Below are positions 57,180 through 64,000 of a DNA stretch of 64,000 nucleotides, piece by piece. The stretch spans positions 1,259,178 to 1,323,177 of the forward strand of contig NW_025335568.1 of assembly GCF_004798865.1 (NCBI RefSeq). The letters run 5' to 3'. Below the pieces are notes generated by a model. It saw nothing but the letters and a program-made list of their open reading frames with translations. It did no database searches and was not told the DNA's origin. The DNA comes from Varanus komodoensis. Lineage: Eukaryota > Chordata > Lepidosauria > Squamata > Varanidae. Position numbers and translations under genes: made by a program. Position 1 is the first letter of the stretch; every line of letters begins with the position of its first letter.

Positions 57180-58640
57180 GCATGCATTCCAGTGCCCAAG
57201 AATGGAAGTGCAGCGGGCACAGGACCGTTCCACTAATTTCCCATGCCAGCAAAATGATGCTCAAGGTGATGCAGCAAAGACGAGCACCAAGCTGAATTCC
57301 AAAAAGGAACTTTGCAAATATTTGCTGGCCACTGGAGCACACCAAAGAATTCCCGAAGATCAGTCTGTGCTTTATGGACTGCAGCAGAGCCGCTGACTGG
57401 GCAGAGCTCAAGGAGCCTGGGGTGGCCCTGCAAGGAATGAGTGTCCCTCGCATGTGACGGTCCTGCTGCGTAACCTGGATCACAAACAGGAAGCTACTGC
57501 CAGGACAGAATATGGAGAAAAGGTGTCAGACGGCGATGTATTTTGTCTCCCTTCCTGCCCCTTGTGCATGCAGAACATACCGTGGAGAAAGCTGAACTAG
57601 TATCAGGAGGAGGAGGAATGGAAGTGGGCAGAAGACACATCAGTAATTTAAGACATGTAGATGTTACCCTGGACCGCAAGGCGATCAAACCGGTCAGTCC
57701 TGGAGGAGATCAACCCTGGCTGCTCTTCAGAAGGCCAGATCCTGAAGATGGAACTCAAATACTTTGGCCACCGAATGAGAAGGAAGGACCTCCTGGAGAA
57801 GAGCCTGATGCTGGGAACAATAGATGGCAAAAGGAGGAGGGGGTGGCAGAGGATGAGGTGGCTGGATGGGGTCACTGAAGCAGTGGGGGTGAGCTTAGGT
57901 GGACTCTGGCGGATGCTGGAGGACAGGAAGGCCTGGAGGAGTGTTGTCCATGGGGTCGTGATGGGTCAGACACGGCTTTGCGACTAGCAACAGCTGTTAC
58001 CTTGTTGTCAATGGGAAGCAGCGACGAATTGAAATGAATCCAGATGAAAGTGAAAGGAGAAAGCACAAAAGCAGAACCAGCTGAATATTAAGAAAATGAA
58101 AATCATGGCTACAGCAGAATCATATGACTTTAGTGTCCAGTGAAGAACCTGAAATGGTGAGAGATTTTGCACGCCTTGGCTCAGCCATCAAGGCAAAGGG
58201 AGGCTGCAGCCACGAAGCTGGAGGAAGGACCAGAAAAGATCTTTGGGTGGAAGGAGGTTGCGCTGCACACCAAGGCCAAGAGCACTGCCACCACTGCATT
58301 CCCAGCCACTAGTGATGGGTGTGAAAACCGGACCGTGCGGGAGGCTGCCGGAAGAAAGTGGGTGTGCTCCAGACACGGTGCTGAGGACCGCTTGGCGAAT
58401 GCCCCGGACTGGCAGAAAGGGTCCCGGATCGACTCAGGCCAAAGCTTTCCCGAGAAGTGAGCATGCCGAAACGGAGGCCGTCGTGCTTCGGGCACATCGG
58501 GAGAAGGCAAGGCCGCCTGGAGAAGGCACCACGCAGGGAAGGTCCGAGGAGGAGGAGGAGAGGAAGGCCGACTCCAAGGCGAGCAGGTCCACCTTCCGGA
58601 GGCCGTCACTCCGAGGCTCGCCAGAAGCCGGGGACGACGT
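57180..58640 (+). mobile_element. RTE: RTE-clade LINE (BovB-related), RT domain to C-terminus, split by a BovB insertion
   Basis: Before the insertion, frames read ANICWPLEHTKEFPK, SLCFMDCSRAADWAELKEPG (RT motif A region, normally KAFD) and VLLRNLDHKQEATARTEYGE, reaching HISNLRHVDVT, the degenerate YADDT box, at 57640-57668. After it, 58020-58110 corresponds to KMKIMAT, then GGCSHEAGGR (58190) and the C-terminal CFGHIGRRQGRLEKA (58480), a counterpart of the BovB YFGHLMRR..SLEK segment. The copy is more degraded than the BovB inside it. Both limits are approximate. Confidence 0.75.
57669..57994 (+). mobile_element. BovB: BovB LINE 3' end inserted into the RTE element
   Basis: The open frame covers the BovB ORF2 C-terminus: LDRKAIKPVSPGGDQPWLLF in one frame, and in the true frame NRSVLEEINPGCSSEGQILK, MELKYFGHRMRRKDLLEKSL, MLGTIDGKRRRGWQRMRWLD, then EDRKAWRSVVHGVVMGQTRL, ending CGACTAGCAACAGC. 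TGTTACC occurs on both sides (57662-57668 and 57995-58001), a 7-bp target duplication. The frame is open over its full length, so this copy is comparatively young. Confidence 0.9.
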
Positions 58641-60629
58641 GGCGGCACGGAACAAACACCAACCTGATGCAGATTCAAATCGGATTTCCAGGGGTCAAAA
58701 TCAGGTGACCAGCGGTGCTTCCATCCCCAGACTGGCTCTGAAGCTGGGTTGGATGGGTCTAACTAGTCTCGCCCAAGGCAGCTGATGGGTCTTCAGGTCC
58801 AGCCCCACACTGTTCTGGATCCTCGGGTCCAGTGCCGGCTCTCCTCTGCAGCGAGAGGCGGAGGAGTCGCTCACCGGCATCCTGCGACCTGGAAGATCCT
58901 GCCGACAGCCCTCGAGGCGCCTCCACCCTCTTCCTCCGTGCCCTGGGAATGTGGCGGAGGGGGATGAAGGCTCTCCGGGACCTGCAGCTCCTGAGTGAGG
59001 GCACGGCCCGTCCTCTCTGAGGACGAGCCGAGCGGAGCAGAGTGTTGCTCAATAAGCCCACTGCCTCCCTCTCGTCCCACAGCTCGCGGGGAGGGGGGGG
59101 GGCTCGCAGTGGCAGCTCCTGCTCTTCCCTCCAATGGTCCTCCGGTTCCAGCTTCGGAAAACCCCTCAAGGCTGGGCCCCCCTTTAGATGTGGGGAAATG
59201 AGCTTGCGTGGACATCTCCGAGAAGCACGACGTGAGCTGGCGCACCATTCCCTGCTCCCAGTAGTGCTCCTGCGGCCCAGGCAGACCCCCAGGCCTCCAT
59301 GAAGTCCCCCATCTCCTCTGTCCCCGGGCCATCAAATGATGCTCTTGGGCATCATCTGTGGAGTCCGTTCATGCCGCTGCTCTTCCTGGCAAGCTGGGCG
59401 CACGCCTGGGGCTCTCCCCGCTTGATGGCCTCCCGCACGACACCGCAGGGGCCATTGGAGGCCTTCCCACTGCTGCGCCCCCTCCCCGGGGAAGTGAAGA
59501 AGCGTCCCCTGGAGCACGGGGGCGCGGGGGCTCCGTAGCGTCCCACAGCCCTGGCCTCTCGCGGGAAAGGGTGCCAGCGAGGGGCAAGGGGCTCCGTGCA
59601 CCCTGGCACCGCTCTCGTCTTGCTGTGCCGGGAGGGCCGAGCGGCATGCCTTGGCAGCCATCTTGGCTGGGCCCGAACACGTTTCCGCCGGGTCTCCCTC
59701 CCTCCCCGAGCCCCCAGCGCAGGCAGCCGCCCCGCGTTCCGCTGGCTCCTGAGCGTACCCACGGGCTTCCCCGGCCCGGCCGGCCCCGTGTATGTGGCGC
59801 AAGGCAGAGGGCGTGCCTCCCGGGCTCGGGGTCTGCCGGCGGATGGGGCAGCGATGGCCGCGCGTGCCGGCCAAGGGGAAGGGCCACGGCCTCGCTATTT
59901 ACAGCTGACCTCGAGGAGACGCGCTCGAACGCTGCATTCCAGACTGGTGAGCAACCCCGAGTGGGCCTGGCAGCGGTCCAGTGGCCTTGGCCTGTAATTA
60001 CATGGCCGCCGCTCCCTCAGCCCGCCTCGCGCCACGGTGCTGCTGCAGGGGCATGCGGGGGGCCCGGAGGAGCGGGCGGCCGCAGCGCACCGTGGCCCAA
60101 GAGGCCCCGAGCCGGGCGGCCCGGCCACCTCTGGGACCGCCGGTGCAGCCGAGCCCCCTGCCGTGCTGTGGCGCTGCTGGGGCGAGCGGAAGGGGGCAGT
60201 GCCTCCATCCTCTCCCAGGTCCCCCTCCCATGGCCTGCACCCCAGACAGGCATCCCGGGTGGGGCGGGGCAGGGCAGGGCGGGCTTCTCCCTCTCGGCCT
60301 CAGTGCCGGCCACGCGGCACGCTTGGATCCGGGGAGAGGGGAGGCCAGCGATCCCACCTTGCTCAGCCCTTGGGTGCCTTGCAGCCCACCAGAGGCTCTG
60401 CTGGGGGCCATGGCAGCTCCCCCGGCTTCCCAGTGCCTCCAGAAGAGGGGCTCCTGCGAGGAGGAACTTGGAAGCACGGGCTGAGAGGGCGGGAGGCAAG
60501 CAGGAGGCAGCTCAGCCCAGGGGCGGTGTGCAGGGAGAGTGCTCTGGGCAGCCCTCTCTCGCCCTCTGACCTTCAGCAGGTGAGGCTGTGGATGTGCGCA
60601 GCCCTGGCAAGGGCCTGGCCGAGGGCTCC
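58641..60629. other. GC-rich, CpG-dense DNA, no gene recognised
   Basis: 59400-60500 is CpG-dense. The 403-aa frame at 59358-60569 is Pro/Gly/Arg-rich, lacks any domain I know and overlaps long frames on the other strand, so I call no CDS. Confidence 0.4.
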
Positions 60630-61346
60630 TGGGCTGATGCTCACTTCAGACCGGACTGGGATGCTGCTGGCGGGTGTTCCTCTGACTGCTGGGGGTGCTC
60701 AATCCGTCCCGGGAGGGGGGGCACGCCCCTAACCCTTCCTCCAGCTACACCCCTACCTGGACAAGGACAGCCTGACTTCCGCCATCCACACGCTGGTGAA
60801 CTCTAAGCTGGACTGCTGCAGTGTGCTCTGTGTGGGGCTGCCCTTGAAGACGGTTCAGAAGGTGCTCTCCGGGAGCAACGCAGCAGCCGGATTAGTGACC
60901 AGGACCCACAGGCCCAGCCACGTAGGGCCGTTTCTGGCCCACCCACGCTGGCGGCCTGCATGTTTCCAGGCCCACTTCTAGGTGCCGGTTTTGACCTGCG
61001 GAGCTCTCCACGGCGTGGGACCACGAGGCCGCCGGGGGCTCCTCTCCTGGCCATCTTCCCCTCAGACACTATGTTCAGCCAGTGGCACTCAGAGGGTGGC
61101 AACGGGGCGGGCTTTCCCTGTGCTGCCCCCCGTCTGTGCAGCACCCACATTAAACACTGAAGATTTACTTTGCTCAGGCTATTTTAATCCTTTATAGGTG
61201 CTTCAAATTTGGTTTTAAATGTTTGCGTGATGATCTGCTTATGCTGTTTTTATGTGGTCCCTATTTTACACTATATTTGTATGTGTCATCGTCAACCACC
61301 TGGAGAGCTGCGGCTGTTGAGATGGTACCGAAAACAAATAAACAAG
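60630..61346 (+). mobile_element. L2: L2 LINE, RT C-terminus to 3' end
   Basis: It starts with DRTGMLLAGVPL (L2 usually PDKTEVLLVG). Then YLDKDSLTSAIHTLVNSKLD, CCSVLCVGLPLKTVQKV, SNAAAGLVTRT, HPRWRPACFQAHF, and the continuation LTCGALHGVGPRG. The 3' UTR is T-rich (GATCTGCTTATGCTGTTTTT, TATTTGTATGTGTCATCG) and ends ACCGAAAACAAATAAACAAG. Stops and frame changes show it is dead. Confidence 0.85.
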
Positions 61347-61739
61347 TGTCCGGGGACCTCAGAAACCGCCTTCGCCGGAGTCGCCCTGCTCCCCTGGCCC
61401 CCCTAGACCACTATTGCCAGCACTGACTGGCAGCCGCGGCTCCTCGGGGTTTCGGGGGGGAGTTTCCCAGGCCCTGCCTGGAGCTGGACCTGCGCACAAC
61501 CCCTTCCACACGCTCGTCCGCCCTTCTCCCCACACGGTCCCATTTTCACCGACATTTGCACTGATCTGTCCCATGTTCCCTTTTGTCTCTTCTGGCGCAT
61601 GAGGATTCTGACAGTCCCCGAGGGAAACGGCAGTGCGTGTGTTTGCGTGCGCACGTGTGGAGCAGGGATCTGTACACCGGCCAACGCGACCTTCTGAAGT
61701 TCCCCAAGTCCCATCCCAAGGCTTCTTCTGACGCAAGCC
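61347..61739. other. Unique DNA
   Basis: Nothing recognised. Confidence 0.4.
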
Positions 61740-61980
61740 ACATCAGACGGCGGGGGATTTTGTCTCGTCTCAGGAAAATCCGCAGTATTTTATGAGGTTT
61801 TTTGTAAGCATGTGTGTCAACTCTGCACTTCTTTGAAATGCAAGCATTCTTCCCCCATCGGTTAAAGTATCTTTGTGAACACTTTTCAAAAGCACGGCTT
61901 TTATGTGCCTTTTTCCAAACTTACATATGTGTCAAACACATTTGCTTTCATCCAAACATCACACTGCAAGCTTGGAAAAC
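61740..61980. other. AT-rich block, repeat or CNE unresolved
   Basis: CGCAGTATTTTATGAGGTTT, GTTAAAGTATCTTTGTGAAC and CATATGTGTCAAACACATTT. Texture similar to 56870-57090. Confidence 0.3.
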
Positions 61981-62660
61981 GACGGACAGACTGCCAAGGG
62001 CATCCAGACCCGGCTTTGATCCAGGAGGTGCAAACTGGCTGAATCCTGATCACGGATTGAACGGAAATGAATTTCTCACACATCCCGGGGTGGGGGGGGG
62101 GGGGGGGGCTACCTCAGGCCCACCTGTCCAGCTCCGGATAGCCCGCGAGGGCTGGAAAGACGGTTTGCGCGGGAGATCCCAAGCTGCAGGCGAAAGGGGC
62201 ACCCTCGGCGAGCAGCACAGGCTCGGCCTCCCCGCTCAGGCCCCCACCTCTTTGAGCTGAGCTGAATTTCGGTTTGAAAAAGTGCCCTAAGGCCAACACA
62301 CCCGCATTAAGCTCACTTAAGACCCCATTGGCTCCCGCAGGACACACTCGTCTTTCTCCCACTTGGCGTAAGAGGCGGCCTGGAATGAGTCAGAGGCTCC
62401 GTCTGTTTGTCCGTCCGCAGCCTCCTCCTGTCCCGTCTGACCAGGCGTGGCTCACCAGGTCCGGCACCAAGGGAGACCCGTCCAGCTTGTGCTGCTACCC
62501 AGATCCTGCAGCCAGAGGGGCTGCCAGGGCAGGCTGGAGGCAGCTCCCTTCCCACACAAGACGCCAGAACATGCACACCCCAACTTCCAGGTCCGGGGAG
62601 AACACGGCTCTCTCACGCATGTTCTACCTGCAAAAGCATAACCTGTGGCATCGGTTAGGG
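61981..62660. other. Unique DNA next to satellite
   Basis: G17 tract at 62092-62108. No gene recognised. The last bases (CGGTTAGGG, 62652-62660) contain one TTAGGG hexamer. Confidence 0.4.
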
Positions 62661-63051
62661 CAGGGATGGAGAACCTTTTAGAGACCCAGTGTCCAAAATG
62701 CAACTTAAAACCTACTTATTTATCCCAAATGACAATGCGGCGATAAAACCAGAAAACTGAGGCTGAAGTGAAAAAACACCTCACACCCAAGCCGAGCAAA
62801 TATACCGATATATCCTTGGCAGAGCACTGACTGGCCATGCAAAGGCTCGGAGGAGTCACGGCTAACGAGTCACGGCTTGTGACATCATTGCATGGCACTG
62901 CTACTCCATCCGAAGCACGCGCACGGCTCCTGTGCACGCTGTTCTCTGGTGCTCGGCTGCGGGGAAGATGCTGGGGTGACTCGCTCATATGCCAACAGAA
63001 AGGGTTCGGTGCGCCCGATGCTGCATGCAAGCCACAGGTTCGCCACCACTG
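62661..63051. mobile_element. Nonautonomous hAT transposon at the satellite border
   Basis: A 391-bp element. The left end CAGGGATGGAGAACCTTTTA and the reverse complement of the right end, CAGTGGTGGCGAACCTGTGG, are terminal inverted repeats of the CAGTGGTGGCGAACC hAT class. The interior has GTGACATCATTGCATGG and a repeated GAGTCACGGCT. I cannot find a convincing 8-bp target duplication (GGTTAGGG against GGCTAACC). The right end touches the satellite directly. Confidence 0.75.
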
Positions 63052-64000
63052 GGCTAACCCTACCCAGGGGCGCTCCCCTGACCCTAATGCAGGGCTAAAG
63101 TGCAATTGAAAAGAGGGCGACTTTGAAAAAGCCGTCCTGGAGTAGCATTTCCTGCACTGCTCATCATTTCTGCCCATTCTAAACACATTCCAACCACCAA
63201 AACCATGCCAGGACACCTCCTTTTTCTAACCCTAACCCTACCCTGGTGCACACCCCTAACCCTAAAATAGGGCTAGAGATCAATTGAAAATAATGCAATT
63301 TTGAAAAAGCCTTCATGAGTAACTTTTTCTGCACAGCTCATCATTTCTGCCCATTCTAATCAGGTTCCAACCTTCCTAACCAGGCCAGGAAACCTCGATT
63401 TCCTGCCCCTACCCTAAACTGGTGCGCTCCCCCAACCCTAATACAGGGCTGCATTTCCTTAGAAAAAAGGGCGATTTTGAACAAGCCCTCCTTGAGGAGC
63501 TTTTTCTGCACTGCTCTCCATTTCTGCCCATTCTAAACGCATTCCAACCACCAAACCCATGCCAGGAAACCTCCTTTTTCTAACCCTAGCCATACCCCGG
63601 TGCACACCCGTAACCCTAATATCGGGCTAATATTCCATTGAAAATAATGCAATTTTGAAAAGGCCTTCCGTGAGTAGCTTTTTCTGCACAGCTCATCATA
63701 TCCCCCCATTCTAATCACGTTCCAACCATCAGAACCATGCCAGGACACCTCGTTTTCCTAACCCTAACCCTACCCTGGTGCACACCCCTAACCCTAATAT
63801 CGGGCTAATGTCCCATTGAAAATACTGCAATTTTGAAAAAGCCTTCCGTGAGTAGCTTTTTCTGCACAGCTCATCGTTTCTGCCCAAAACACATTCCAAC
63901 CACCAAACCCATGCCAGGACACCTCGTTTTCCTAACCCTAACCCTACCCTGGTGCACACCCCCAACCCTAATATAGGGCTAAATTTCCATAGAAAAAGGG
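63052..64000. repeat. Telomere-like satellite, about 178-bp units, continues past the edge
   Basis: Tandem units anchored on GGTGCACACCCC or GGTGCGCTCCCC at 63067, 63245, 63421, 63599, 63777 and 63951 (spacings 178, 176, 178, 178 and 174). Each unit holds CTAACCCTAACCCTA-type stretches before and after the anchor, then TTGAAAA...CAATTTTGAAAAAG, TTTTTCTGCAC, CATTCCAACC and CATGCCAGGA. CCCTAA lies on the plus strand. Two diverged monomer types alternate. The minus-strand frames through it are by-products. Confidence 0.95.

Noticed and set aside
57661-57987. Host protein gene
   Set aside because: The clean 108-aa frame is the C-terminus of BovB ORF2.
59358-60569. 403-aa open frame
   Set aside because: Pro/Gly/Arg/Ala-rich translation, no recognisable domain, overlapping long frames on both strands, CpG-dense DNA with few stops by composition.
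63052-64000. True terminal telomere
   Set aside because: The CCCTAA stretches are short, degenerate and embedded in 178-bp units, and their orientation is wrong for a right-hand terminus.
63052-64000. CRISPR-like array
   Set aside because: The units are contiguous, about 178 bp, with no short repeat/unique spacer structure, and the host is a vertebrate.

Overview
The window looks like vertebrate nuclear DNA from a squamate reptile (lizard or snake). It carries BovB (RTE-clade) LINEs, a Sauria-type tRNA-derived SINE whose tail belongs to the BovB partnership, CR1 and L2 LINE fragments, hAT and Tigger-type DNA transposons and palindromic hAT MITEs, together with very GC- and CpG-rich single-copy DNA. 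There is no operon structure, ribosome binding site, CRISPR array or bacterial gene. I could not support a single host protein-coding gene. The many long open frames follow from the GC content (few stop codons) and have low-complexity Pro/Gly/Ala/Arg-rich translations.

Layout. 1-5.1 kb is GC-rich unique DNA with one CR1 tail. At 5.1-5.8 kb a Sauria-type SINE is split by an internally deleted BovB derivative. 5.8-11.1 kb is GC-rich with an L2 tail and a CpG-dense block. 11.1-12.4 kb is a BovB LINE with both ends, whose middle is an assembly gap of 100 N. 12.4-29 kb is unique DNA with CR1/L2 scraps, two hAT MITEs and several AT-richer blocks that look like candidate conserved noncoding elements (CNEs). 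29-36 kb holds a long decayed CR1-like LINE, L2 tails, an antisense CR1-like piece and a complete Tigger-type MITE. 36.4-38.4 kb is a CpG island with an AT-rich block inside it. 38.8-39.9 kb is CR1. 40-45.8 kb is GC-rich unique DNA. Two hAT elements with target duplications lie at 45.8 and 46.9 kb, and the strongest CNE candidate is at 48.2-48.7 kb. 54-55.2 kb is an antisense L2 split by a CR1. 57.2-58.6 kb is an RTE-clade LINE split by a BovB 3' end exactly at its reverse-transcriptase YADD box. 60.6-61.3 kb is L2. A hAT element (62.66-63.05 kb) abuts a satellite made of about 178-bp units with telomere-like CCCTAA stretches, which runs off the right edge.

Interpretation (inference). High GC, G/C homopolymers, CpG density and a telomere-like satellite suggest a subtelomeric or microchromosomal location. 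The scattered AT-rich blocks suggest the regulatory desert of a developmental gene lying outside the window. The most interesting structures are the alternating A/B telomere-like satellite, the three LINE/SINE nestings that give relative ages, and the row of CNE candidates.
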